From Clostridiales bacterium (GTDB taxonomy: Bacteria; Bacillota; Clostridia; Caldicoprobacterales; DTU083), in assembly GCA_012512335.1 (NCBI GenBank), contig JAAZEK010000382.1:1-16187 (forward strand): a DNA stretch of 16,187 nucleotides. The letters are read 5' to 3'. The position numbers and the translations under genes were made by a program. Numbering within the stretch: the first letter of the stretch is position 1; every line of letters starts with the position of its first letter. The notes beneath the pieces are model-generated. The model searched no databases, was not told the DNA's origin, and saw only the letters and a list, made by a program, of their open reading frames with translations. Shown piece after piece: positions 1 through 6,167 of the stretch.

Positions 1-612
1 CTTCTTGCCCATGTTCCAACGGGGATGCTTTAATGCATCTGCAAGCTCTACTTTTTCCAACTGATCACGCTGATAACCTAAGAACGGCCCTCCTGATGCA
101 GTTAATAAAATCTTTTGTATCTCTTTACTTCCATTGCTACCCTGTAGGCATTGAAAAATAGCAGAGTGTTCACTATCTACAGGAATAATATTGCTACCTG
201 ACTGCCTAGCGGTTTCCATTACCAAATCTCCACCTGCTACTAAGGTTTCCTTATTAGCTAACGCTATATCCTTTCTAGACTTTAATGCAGCCAAAGTAGC
301 TTCTAAACCGGAAATACCTACTACGGAAATAAGTACAATATCAGCTTCTTGTAAAGTGGCTAACTCAACTAGAGATTGCTTACCCGACAAAACTTCAATA
401 TCATTGGGCAGTCTGTTGCGCAAAATCTTTGCCAGCTCTGAATTAGTAACCCCAACTTTTTCAGGATGATACTTTAGTGCTTGTTTTTCTAGCAAATCAA
501 TGTTTTCATTTGCAGATAGTGCAATAAACTTATATTCAGGGTATTGACTTAATATGTCCAAGGCTTGGGTTCCTATGGAGCCAGTTGACCCCAAAATTAC
601 AATACGTTTCAC
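1..612 (-). CDS. dxr: 1-deoxy-D-xylulose 5-phosphate reductoisomerase, N-terminal part (3' end off window)
   Basis: DXR (IspC) converts 1-deoxy-D-xylulose 5-phosphate to 2-C-methyl-D-erythritol 4-phosphate with NADPH and a divalent metal, the committed step of the cytosolic MEP isoprenoid pathway. The 204 visible residues show the nucleotide-binding GSTGSIG loop (8-14), the conserved ALANKETLVAGG stretch (117-128), the metal and substrate motif PVDSEHSAIFQ (144-154; D146 and E148 are the expected ligands) and the start of the catalytic region (LTASGGPF, then HPRWNMGKK at the window edge). Family members are about 380-400 residues, so roughly half is visible. The start is GTG at 612-610, behind an AAAGGA ribosome-binding site that follows the cdsA stop directly; there is no room for a promoter, so it is cotranscribed with uppS and cdsA. 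This is the classic Firmicute order, where rseP usually comes next. Very sure of identity. Confidence 0.97.
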   Translation of the reverse strand, partial: MKRIVILGSTGSIGTQALDILSQYPEYKFIALSANENIDLLEKQALKYHPEKVGVTNSELAKILRNRLPNDIEVLSGKQSLVELATLQEADIVLISVVGISGLEATLAALKSRKDIALANKETLVAGGDLVMETARQSGSNIIPVDSEHSAIFQCLQGSNGSKEIQKILLTASGGPFLGYQRDQLEKVELADALKHPRWNMGKK

Positions 613-626
613 AAAAGTGTTCCTTT

Positions 627-1436
627 CTATCCTATCATAAACAGCTGGGAATATACGTAGACAACAGGCAGAACGAATAGTAAACTGTCAATCCTGTCCA
701 TTATGCCTCCATGTCCTGGCATGATATTACCGAAATTTTTCAATCCGCAATAACGCTTGATAGAAGAAGCAGTTAAGTCTCCAATTTGAGAAAATACTCC
801 ACCTAGAATACCGATAGCGATAAAATGGACTGAATCTATCTGTATATTGTATACCCAATTTAGCAGAATTCCAAGCGCAAAGGTTAAAATGATGCTTCCG
901 ACCATTCCTCCTATGCTCCCTTCTACGGTTTTTGCTGGACTAATTGCTGGGCAAAGTTTTCGTTTACCTAGAGTCTTTCCAGTAAAATAAGCAAAGGTAT
1001 CAGTTGAATAGCATGCAGTTAATGACATAATCAATAAATAAATGGGGTTGACTATAGCGGCATTACTAATTAAGGCAGCTACCGTTAAAAGAATTCCAGG
1101 ATAAAAGATCCCCAATATTGTAATGGCAATATCATCAGGCTTTGTAGAATGTAAGAATACTTGTATTGACAATAATAATATTACTACAACCAGAATATAG
1201 AAAAAGTCATATCTGCCCTGAAAAGCAAAATGTTGTAAATAAAAGAAAAACATTGCCAAGTAACCAGCTATCGATAAAGGATGAAAACCTTTATGTTCAA
1301 ATGCCTTGTATATTTCAAACATCCCAATTAGAGAAGCTACTATTATCGTAAGATTTAAAAGCCATCCTCCTATCCAAAGTATGAGAACAAGAAAAGCAAT
1401 CGCAATAACAGCAGAGATAACTCTTTTAGCAAGCAT
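627..1436 (-). CDS. cdsA: Phosphatidate cytidylyltransferase (CDP-diacylglycerol synthase)
   Basis: CdsA makes CDP-diacylglycerol from phosphatidic acid and CTP in the cytoplasmic membrane, the branch point of phospholipid synthesis. The 269-residue protein is at the usual length and is built of hydrophobic segments (for example 10-20, 28-40, 80-95, 130-142, 177-195, 204-214, 251-266). Conserved parts include TDTFAYFTGKTLGKRKL (145-161), SPAKTVEG (166-173) and the C-terminal family signature from S225 to D250, with GDL (D220) and HGGIMDRID (D247, D250). By comparison with Thermotoga CdsA, D220 and D247 are likely metal ligands, and both are kept. Two signature positions deviate: the usual KD reads KN (N234), and Met239 precedes the Pro. 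The ATG at 1436 has an AAAGGGG site about 8 bases upstream, 15 bases after the uppS stop. uppS-cdsA-dxr is a standard cluster. Confidence 0.95.
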   Translation of the reverse strand: MLAKRVISAVIAIAFLVLILWIGGWLLNLTIIVASLIGMFEIYKAFEHKGFHPLSIAGYLAMFFFYLQHFAFQGRYDFFYILVVVILLLSIQVFLHSTKPDDIAITILGIFYPGILLTVAALISNAAIVNPIYLLIMSLTACYSTDTFAYFTGKTLGKRKLCPAISPAKTVEGSIGGMVGSIILTFALGILLNWVYNIQIDSVHFIAIGILGGVFSQIGDLTASSIKRYCGLKNFGNIMPGHGGIMDRIDSLLFVLPVVYVYSQLFMIG

Positions 1437-1451
1437 GCTCAGACCCCTTTC

Positions 1452-2225
1452 CTATTCAATAATTCCGCCAAATCTTCGGGAACGATTTTGATATTCAAAA
1501 ATAGATTCCAGTAGCTTCTGCTTGTTAAAATCGGGCCAGAGTAATTGCTTCTCGGTAAACAAAAACTCAGTATAAGCACATTGGTAAAGTAGAAAATTGC
1601 TCAGTCGAAATTCACCACTGGTGCGAATCAAGAGGTCTGGATCTGGAATTCCATTAGTATACAGATAATGAGAAAAACAATCTTCATTGATATCATTAAT
1701 TGCAATCTTCCCTATTGATACATCCCTTGCTATGTTTTGGACAGCTCGAATTATTTCAGTTCGGCTTCCATAATTTATGGCTATGTTCACTTGCAAGCCT
1801 TTGTTGTTTCTTGTTACTGCTTTGGCATTTTCTACTTCTCGAGCTGCAGCCTCAGGTAGGCCCTTAATATCGCCCAGCATCCATATCTTAACTCCCTTTT
1901 CATGAAGCTCTGCGATTTCCTTTTGCAAAAACTCTACCATTAGGGACATAAGAGCATTAATCTCATCATCTGGACGATTCCAGTTTTCTGTAGAAAAGGC
2001 AAATAAGCTTAGATGATTAACGCCAAGCTCAGAACATATGCTAATAATATCTCGCAAGACTTCAACACCTTGACGATGTCCAGCTACTCTGGGAAGTTGT
2101 CTTGCCTTTGCCCATCTGCCATTTCCATCCATAATTATGGCTATATGCTTCGGTATAGGCCTTTCTTTAACTGCTTGTGTAAGTTTCTTTGTTTTTTTTA
2201 GATTAAATGGTAATTTCCAAATCAT
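1452..2225 (-). CDS. uppS: Isoprenyl transferase (undecaprenyl diphosphate synthase)
   Basis: A cis-prenyltransferase that condenses farnesyl diphosphate with isopentenyl diphosphate to give the C55 lipid carrier used for peptidoglycan and other wall polymers; it acts in the cytosol at the membrane. At 257 residues it is full length. Seen in order: HIAIIMDGNGRWAKAR (27-42; D33 is the catalytic, Mg-binding Asp), the LSLFAFSTENWNRP block, INYGSRTEI, and the C-terminal DPDLLIRTSGEFRLSNFLL region ending in WPDF. The Gln usual after SGE is Phe here, a mild variation. The start is ATG at 2225, behind GGAAGG. It lies just beyond a strong terminator-like hairpin (2263-2288), and I found no convincing promoter in the 60-base gap, so it may depend on read-through from the rpsB operon. 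Confidence 0.97.
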   Translation of the reverse strand: MIWKLPFNLKKTKKLTQAVKERPIPKHIAIIMDGNGRWAKARQLPRVAGHRQGVEVLRDIISICSELGVNHLSLFAFSTENWNRPDDEINALMSLMVEFLQKEIAELHEKGVKIWMLGDIKGLPEAAAREVENAKAVTRNNKGLQVNIAINYGSRTEIIRAVQNIARDVSIGKIAINDINEDCFSHYLYTNGIPDPDLLIRTSGEFRLSNFLLYQCAYTEFLFTEKQLLWPDFNKQKLLESIFEYQNRSRRFGGIIE

Positions 2226-2262
2226 AATGCCCTTCCTTTTCTAGCATAAAACCACTCATTTG

Positions 2263-2288
2263 AAAAAGCAGCTTGAACGCTGCTTTTT
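2263..2288 (-). terminator. Intrinsic terminator after the frr/PASTA-like gene
   Basis: A perfect 10-base-pair inverted repeat: arms 2263-2272 (aaaaagcagc) and 2279-2288 (gctgcttttt), with a 6-base loop. Read on the minus strand the stem ends in TTTTT, as in a Rho-independent terminator; the A-rich opposite arm would let it work in both directions. It overlaps the stop codon (2289-2287) of the PASTA-like gene and separates the rpsB-frr operon from uppS-cdsA-dxr. Termination is probably partial, since no clear uppS promoter follows. Confidence 0.8.
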
Positions 2289-2508
2289 ATTCATTCACCA
2301 TTGAAAAAGGAGAAATAATCAATTCCAGTATACTTTCTCCTATTTTTTTTTGTCGAATAACAAGATATGCAGGATTACTAGCTAGGTCTCTATTCCTTAA
2401 TTTAGGAGAAAGATAGGTCTGAAATTTATACTGAATTTCAGGAAAGTCTTCTACTAGAACTTGCCTTGCATCTTTTAGAGTCATTCCGACTAAATCAGGG
2501 AAGATCAA
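2287..2508 (-). CDS. Small single-PASTA-like domain protein
   Basis: A 73-residue protein that reads as one PASTA-like module: FPDLVGMTLKDARQVL (3-18) matches the PASTA opening (PDVVGMTLEEAKKLL type), and its C-terminal part (VIRQ, then GESILELIIS) matches the closing strand pattern (VISQ, then G.-.V.L.VS). PASTA repeats usually lie outside the cell on PknB-type kinases and penicillin-binding proteins, where they bind wall fragments or mediate dimerisation. This copy has no signal peptide, membrane segment, kinase or transpeptidase domain, so it should be cytosolic and its role is unknown. The start is TTG (2508-2506), overlapping the frr TGA by 4 bases. An AAGGAG lies 11 bases upstream inside the last frr codons, which suggests translational coupling. 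I am sure it is a gene from frame, coupling and domain pattern; the fold assignment is by eye. Confidence 0.78.
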   Translation of the reverse strand: MIFPDLVGMTLKDARQVLVEDFPEIQYKFQTYLSPKLRNRDLASNPAYLVIRQKKIGESILELIISPFSMVNE

Positions 2509-3059
2509 AATTCCATGATCTCCTTTTCCTTTTCCTTTACCAATTCATCTACTTGCTTGATAAAATCATCGGTTATGTTTTGCACTTCTACTTCACCATT
2601 CTTATGATCATCTTCAGTAATTTCACTGACCTTCTTCATCTTCTTCAAAGAGTCATTTGATTCTCTACGTACGGATCGAATGGCAATTTTTGATTCCTCA
2701 CCATATCTATTGATGACCTTAACCAAATCTTTTCGTCTTTCTTCCGTTAGCTCAGGAAATACAAGACGGATGACTTTTCCATCATTGTTTGGGGTAATGC
2801 CAATGTCTGACTTCATAATCTCTTTTTCAATTGAAGAAATAAGTTTCGTCTCCCAAGGCGAGATTACTAACAACCTTGGCTCTGGCGAGCTAACATTTCC
2901 TATTTGGTTAATCGGAGTAGGAGTGCCGTAATAATCTATCATGATTCTATCCAAGAGATGAGGATTGGCTCGTCCTGCTCGAACGCTAGCCAGGTCTGAT
3001 TTCAACACTTGTAAAGTTTTCCCCATTTTGCTAGTTGTTTCCCTATAAACTTCCTTCAT
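2505..3059 (-). CDS. frr: Ribosome recycling factor
   Basis: RRF, working with EF-G, splits the post-termination ribosome so that it can be reused. The 184-residue length is typical (about 185). The sequence shows the N-terminal three-helix-bundle part with the near-invariant SVRAGRANPHLLDRI (25-39), then the middle domain (YYGTPTPINQIGNVSSPEPR, with SPWE following), then the second helical arm including LTEERRKDLVK and the IRSVRRE segment. The ATG at 3059-3057 has a strong AGGGGGAG site lying in the last pyrH codons, and only 4 bases separate the two genes. rpsB-tsf-pyrH-frr is one of the most conserved bacterial gene orders. Certain. Confidence 0.98.
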   Translation of the reverse strand: MKEVYRETTSKMGKTLQVLKSDLASVRAGRANPHLLDRIMIDYYGTPTPINQIGNVSSPEPRLLVISPWETKLISSIEKEIMKSDIGITPNNDGKVIRLVFPELTEERRKDLVKVINRYGEESKIAIRSVRRESNDSLKKMKKVSEITEDDHKNGEVEVQNITDDFIKQVDELVKEKEKEIMEF

Positions 3060-3063
3060 GATC

Positions 3064-3792
3064 TTACTCCCCCTTTATAATTGTTCCTATGCTTTCTCCC
3101 ATTACAACTGACTTAATGTTTTGCTGGTTTTCCAGTCCAAACACTTGAATCGGAATCCCGTTTTCCATACATAAGGTTATAGCAGTAGTATCCATCACGG
3201 CAAGACCCTGGTTAATCACATCTATGTAAGTTATATGATCTAGCTTTTTTGCATTTGGATTCTCTCGAGGATCATCATCATAAACAGCATCGATGTTCTT
3301 TGCAAGTAAAATAACCTCAGCTTCAATTTCAGCAGCACGTAGGGCGGCAGTAGTGTCAGTTGTGAAAAATGGATTTCCCGTCCCTCCTGCAAAGATAACC
3401 ACTCTACTTTTTTCCAAATGACGAATAGCTCTCCTTCGGATATAAGGTTCGGCTACTTGACGCATTTCAATAGCTGTCTGAACCCGTGTTTGCATTCCTT
3501 TATTCTCTAATGCATCTTGAAGGGCTAAAGCATTAATAACTGTAGCTAGCATACCCATGTAATCGGCTGTACTACGGTCCATACCTACACCACTGCGCCC
3601 TCTCCAGATGTTTCCACCGCCCACTACGATAGCCACTTCAACGCCCAATTCATTAATTTCTATAACCTGGTCTGCTATTTGGTTTAGAATTGTATAATCG
3701 AAACCATGTCCTTGCTTCCCAGCTAGAGCTTCTCCACTTATTTTTAATACTACTCTATTGTATATGGGCTTCTTATTAATTTCTACATCCAT
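3064..3792 (-). CDS. pyrH: Uridylate kinase (UMP kinase)
   Basis: PyrH phosphorylates UMP to UDP with ATP, feeding RNA, DNA and UDP-sugar synthesis; the bacterial enzyme is an amino-acid-kinase-fold hexamer, allosterically controlled by GTP and UTP. I place the start at ATG 3792-3790, giving 242 residues, because an AAGGAG lies 8 bases upstream; an in-frame ATG 33 bases further up would add an unsupported tail reading through the upstream hairpin. Visible motifs: VVLKISGEAL (14-23, phosphate binding), AIVVGGGNIWRG, DYMGMLATVINALALQDALE (UMP site) and FAGGTGNPFFTTDTTAALRA (catalytic and phosphate loops). A terminator-like hairpin precedes the gene, so its expression may be tuned relative to tsf. 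Confidence 0.97.
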   Translation of the reverse strand: MDVEINKKPIYNRVVLKISGEALAGKQGHGFDYTILNQIADQVIEINELGVEVAIVVGGGNIWRGRSGVGMDRSTADYMGMLATVINALALQDALENKGMQTRVQTAIEMRQVAEPYIRRRAIRHLEKSRVVIFAGGTGNPFFTTDTTAALRAAEIEAEVILLAKNIDAVYDDDPRENPNAKKLDHITYIDVINQGLAVMDTTAITLCMENGIPIQVFGLENQQNIKSVVMGESIGTIIKGE

Positions 3793-3811
3793 ACGGGAAT
3801 CTCCTTCTTTT

Positions 3812-3843
3812 AAAAAAGAGAACACAGTAAGTGTTCCCTCTTT
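3812..3843 (-). terminator. Attenuator-like hairpin between tsf and pyrH
   Basis: Arms 3820-3825 (gaacac) and 3831-3836 (gtgttc) form a 6-base-pair stem with a 5-base loop. A lower stem pairs 3815-3819 with 3839-3843 across a two-base bulge. On the minus strand it runs into TTTTTT (3817-3812). It sits between the tsf stop (3851) and the pyrH ribosome-binding site, so it probably causes partial termination inside the operon. Strength is inferred from shape only. Confidence 0.65.
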
Positions 3844-3850
3844 ATTTTTA

Positions 3851-4498
3851 TCAGGCCTTCATTTGGCTCATCACTTCATCGGCAAAATTGTCCTGTCTCT
3901 TTTCTAGACCCTCACCCATTTGGTAACGGACAAATCGTCTTACACTAATTTTCTCACCAATTTCAGCAACTTTTGAATTAACTATGTCATTAATGGTTTT
4001 ATCGGTATCTTTAACAAAAGCCTGTTCCAGAAGACATACTTCTTTATAGAATTTTTCGATGCGACCTTCTACCATTCTTTCAATAATCTTTTCAGGTTTT
4101 CCCTCATTCAATGCTTGTGCCTTTAATATTTCCTTTTCTTTTGCAATAACATCCTCTGGTACTTCTTCCTTATTTAAGAATTGAGGGTTGGAAGCCGCAA
4201 TATGCATGGCAATGTCCCTAACAAAAGATTTGAATTCCGCAGTTTTGGCAACGAAATCAGTTTCACAGTTGACTTCAACCATAACCCCGATCTTTCCACC
4301 CATATGTATATAGGATTCTACTATACCTTCAGCTGCAATTCTACCTTCCTTTTTAGCAGCAGCGGACAAACCTTTTTCTCTTAATAATTCAACTGCTTTT
4401 TCTATATTACCATCTGTTTCCTGTAGAGCACGCTTGCAATCCATCATGCCTACACCGGTCAGTTCTCTCAACTCTTTCACTTTGGACGCAGAAATCAT
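3851..4498 (-). CDS. tsf: Elongation factor Ts
   Basis: EF-Ts is the guanine-nucleotide exchange factor that recycles EF-Tu from its GDP form. The start is ATG at 4498-4496: an AGGAGG lies 7 bases upstream. An in-frame ATG 21 bases further up would encode MHKGGIN through that ribosome-binding site and is rejected. The resulting 215 residues show the UBA-like N-terminus with LRELTGVGMMDCKRAL (signature 1), the LREKGLSAAAKKEGRIAAEG linker and EVNCETDFVAK (signature 2, with TDFV contacting EF-Tu). It is the short one-core-domain form, clearly shorter than the roughly 290-residue Bacillus or E. coli type, and is common in many Firmicutes. It lies in the rpsB-tsf operon, behind a hairpin that may lower its transcription relative to rpsB. 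Confidence 0.97.
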   Translation of the reverse strand: MISASKVKELRELTGVGMMDCKRALQETDGNIEKAVELLREKGLSAAAKKEGRIAAEGIVESYIHMGGKIGVMVEVNCETDFVAKTAEFKSFVRDIAMHIAASNPQFLNKEEVPEDVIAKEKEILKAQALNEGKPEKIIERMVEGRIEKFYKEVCLLEQAFVKDTDKTINDIVNSKVAEIGEKISVRRFVRYQMGEGLEKRQDNFADEVMSQMKA

Positions 4499-4547
4499 AT
4501 TTATTCCTCCTTTGTGCATTCTAGCACTTAGCTTTATTAGAGCTCTT

Positions 4548-4586
4548 AAAAAAGGGAAGAATGGGGCCTTATCCCCAGTTCTTCCC
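4548..4586 (-). terminator. Terminator/attenuator between rpsB and tsf
   Basis: Outer arms gggaagaa (4554-4561) and ttcttccc (4579-4586) pair over 8 bases. Inner arms gggg (4563-4566) and cccc (4573-4576) pair over 4, across a small internal loop, leaving a 6-base loop. The minus-strand RNA then reads TTTTTT (4553-4548). This is a textbook Rho-independent shape, GC-rich for this genome. Since tsf has no visible promoter of its own, it must leak, setting rpsB mRNA above tsf. Confidence 0.8.
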
Positions 4587-4599
4587 CCAATTGTTTCAA

Positions 4600-5304
4600 C
4601 TATTCTTCATCGTTGTCTTGTTCGCCTTGATGACCTTCTAGAACAGCATCTGCAATCTTTGATGCAAACAATTTCACTGCCCGAATCGCATCATCGTTTC
4701 CGGGGATTACATAGTCTATTTCATCCGGATCACAGTTGGTATCGACAATTGCTACTACAGGAATACCTAAATTCCTTGCTTCTGCAATGGCAATACGCTC
4801 TTTTCTGGGATCTACAACAAATATCGCTCCTGGTAACCTTTTCATTTCACGGATGCCGCCTAAGTTCTTGTCAAGTTTTTCTTTTTCCAATCGAAGTTTA
4901 ATAACTTCCTTTTTGGGAAGTACTTCAAAAGAACCATCTGTTTCCATTGCATCCAGTTCGTTTAGTCGATTAATACGTTGACGAATGGTTTTGAAATTGG
5001 TAAGCATACCACCCAACCATCTTTGGTTAACATAGTACATTCCACAACGTTTTGCTTCGTCTTCGACTGACTCTTGTGCTTGCTTTTTGGTTCCAACAAA
5101 AAGAACATCTTTGCCTTCTACAGCAAGATCACGAATGAAATTGTAGGCTTCTTCCATTTTACGAACCGTTTTCTGTAAGTCTATAATATAGATACCATTT
5201 CGGTCTGTAAATATATATGGAGCCATTTTGGGATTCCATCTGCGAGTCTGATGTCCGAAATGAACACCGGCCTCCAGTAGCTGTTTCATTGATACAACAG
5301 CCAT
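4600..5304 (-). CDS. rpsB: 30S ribosomal protein S2
   Basis: S2 is a late-assembling protein of the small ribosomal subunit, at the head-body junction. The 234-residue sequence is canonical: MKQLLEAGVHFGHQTRRWNP near the N-terminus, IDLQKTVRKMEEAY, FVGTKKQAQESVEDEAKRCG, the YYVNQRWLGGMLTNF segment, PGAIFVVDPRKERIAIAEA, and NCDPDEIDYVIPGNDDAIRA close to the C-terminus, followed by an acidic tail (GEQDNDEE). The start is ATG 5304-5302 behind a very strong GAGGAGGTG. It is the first gene of the rpsB-tsf-pyrH-frr operon, with its own promoter and a structured leader (5305-5398) whose pseudoknot reaches into the ribosome-binding site, which fits autoregulation by S2. Confidence 0.98.
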   Translation of the reverse strand: MAVVSMKQLLEAGVHFGHQTRRWNPKMAPYIFTDRNGIYIIDLQKTVRKMEEAYNFIRDLAVEGKDVLFVGTKKQAQESVEDEAKRCGMYYVNQRWLGGMLTNFKTIRQRINRLNELDAMETDGSFEVLPKKEVIKLRLEKEKLDKNLGGIREMKRLPGAIFVVDPRKERIAIAEARNLGIPVVAIVDTNCDPDEIDYVIPGNDDAIRAVKLFASKIADAVLEGHQGEQDNDEE

Positions 5305-5398
5305 TTTTTCACCTCCTCGAGTTTTTCCTCCCCTGCTACTGATGCACCTAAAGATATACTTTAAGCACTCGAGTTAAAAAGCAGGGTGTGTAATCACG
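5305..5398 (-). promoter_or_regulatory. rpsB mRNA leader with potential pseudoknot
   Basis: In the minus-strand RNA, CCCUGC (5386-5381) can pair with GCAGGG (5336-5331). Inside that loop, CUCGAGU (5373-5367) can pair over 7 bases with ACUCGAG (5322-5316) lying outside it, which gives an H-type pseudoknot. A third hairpin in the loop pairs the CUUAAAG and CUUUAGG arms around UAUAU. The last pseudoknot strand shares three bases with the GAGGAGGUG ribosome-binding site, so folding could block translation. S2 autoregulatory leaders, some with pseudoknots (t44 in gammaproteobacteria), are known; that this is a true S2-binding leader is my inference. Confidence 0.6.
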
Positions 5399-5404
5399 AT
5401 TAAT

Positions 5405-5433
5405 AGTATAACATACCTTTTTTCTGGAATCAA
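5405..5433 (-). promoter_or_regulatory. Promoter of the rpsB operon
   Basis: Minus-strand TTGATT (-35, 5433-5428) and TATACT (-10, 5410-5405) are separated by exactly 17 bases, a good vegetative sigma-factor match. It starts just past the DUF1292 stop (5439-5437) and would give an RNA beginning near 5398, with a leader of about 95 bases. Confidence 0.75.
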
Positions 5434-5436
5434 TAG

Positions 5437-5712
5437 TTAATTCAGGGTTTGCTCATACACCTGATTAACTGCATCGAAAACGTCTTCAAGCTCTTCATCA
5501 TCTTCGATAGCTGCATAATAATCATTGCCATCTTCGTCTTGTTCTACACGTAGAATAACTATTTCGTCTCCTATAGACTCCGAATCTTCAATAATCGGCA
5601 TAAGTGCAATGTATTCCTTGTCATCGTAATCCAAGGACATAAGATATTCAAAGGCTATAAGTTCATTATTTTCATCTATCAACTCTACTATGTTGCTCAT
5701 TTCTTTGTCCAT
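5437..5712 (-). CDS. DUF1292 (YrzB-like) protein
   Basis: A 91-residue, very acidic protein with the DUF1292 pattern: a short N-terminal lead, then VELIDENNELIAFEYLMSL, DDKEYIALMPI, EIVILRVEQDEDGNDYYAAI and the closing EELEDVFDAVNQVYEQ. This is the YrzB family found almost throughout Firmicutes next to ruvX and ireB; its biochemical role is not known. There is no membrane segment or signal. The ATG at 5712 follows a strong GAGGAGGAT site, 12 bases after the ruvX stop, so it is the last gene of the ireB unit. The rpsB promoter begins immediately downstream, and I see no terminator between them, so some read-through into rpsB is likely. Confidence 0.92.
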   Translation of the reverse strand: MDKEMSNIVELIDENNELIAFEYLMSLDYDDKEYIALMPIIEDSESIGDEIVILRVEQDEDGNDYYAAIEDDEELEDVFDAVNQVYEQTLN

Positions 5713-5724
5713 TGCATATCCTCC

Positions 5725-6141
5725 TCATCTTTGGCTGAGATAATCCAAATAGTTTTGTAATATTAAAACTGCTGCTACTTGATCAACACGTTCTTTTCGC
5801 TTTTTTCTGCTGACATCACCTTGGATCATCACCTTATGGGCAGATACTGTGGTCAATCTCTCGTCCCAAAAAATGATCTCCTGCTTGAAATGCTGTTTAA
5901 GATTTTCAGCAAAGACTTCAACCTTTTGCCCTTGGGGACCTATACTGCCATTCATATTCTTAGGAAGGCCGATGACAATACACTCTGGTTGATACTCTTC
6001 AATAACTTTTTTTATAAATTCTAAGTCATATTGTCTGCCACGTCGCTCCAAAGTTGGAATACCTTGGGCTGTCCAACCCATGGCATCGCTAATCGCCATA
6101 CCGATTCTTTTGTCTCCTACATCCATGGATAAGATCCTCAA
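5725..6141 (-). CDS. ruvX: RuvX/YqgF family RNase H-fold nuclease
   Basis: The YqgF/RuvX family has an RNase H-like fold and is linked to 16S rRNA 5'-end maturation and Holliday-junction resolution. The 138-residue protein shows the expected features: MDVGDKRIGMAISD (6-19, catalytic D7), IVIGLPKNMNGSIGPQ (55-70), WDERLTT (92-98, E94) and VDQVAAVLILQNYLD (119-133, D120), which together make a complete acidic active site. The start is TTG (6141-6139), with AGGGGGA 9 bases upstream; no in-frame ATG precedes the conserved MDVGD. It lies between an inserted reductase gene and the DUF1292 gene. In most Firmicutes it follows ireB directly. Confidence 0.95.
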   Translation of the reverse strand: MRILSMDVGDKRIGMAISDAMGWTAQGIPTLERRGRQYDLEFIKKVIEEYQPECIVIGLPKNMNGSIGPQGQKVEVFAENLKQHFKQEIIFWDERLTTVSAHKVMIQGDVSRKKRKERVDQVAAVLILQNYLDYLSQR

Positions 6142-6167
6142 ATGTATTTTTCCCCCTATTTAGTATT

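Noticed and set aside
191..469. 92-residue plus-strand open frame within dxr
   Set aside because: It is antisense to the clear DXR coding sequence and low in complexity (Ser/Thr-rich), with no ribosome-binding site.
2226..2262. TATGCT as a possible -10 for uppS
   Set aside because: No -35 match at 16-18 bases; that position falls within the terminator stem.
4434..4901. 155-residue plus-strand open frame opposite tsf and rpsB
   Set aside because: It is antisense to two certain genes, has no family motifs, and crosses the rpsB-tsf hairpin. It is a shadow frame.
5316..5373. Two CTCGAG palindromes read as a direct repeat or protein operator
   Set aside because: Each is a 6-base palindrome that could be an operator half-site, but the enclosing CCCTGC/GCAGGG pairing and the position at the ribosome-binding site fit an RNA pseudoknot better.
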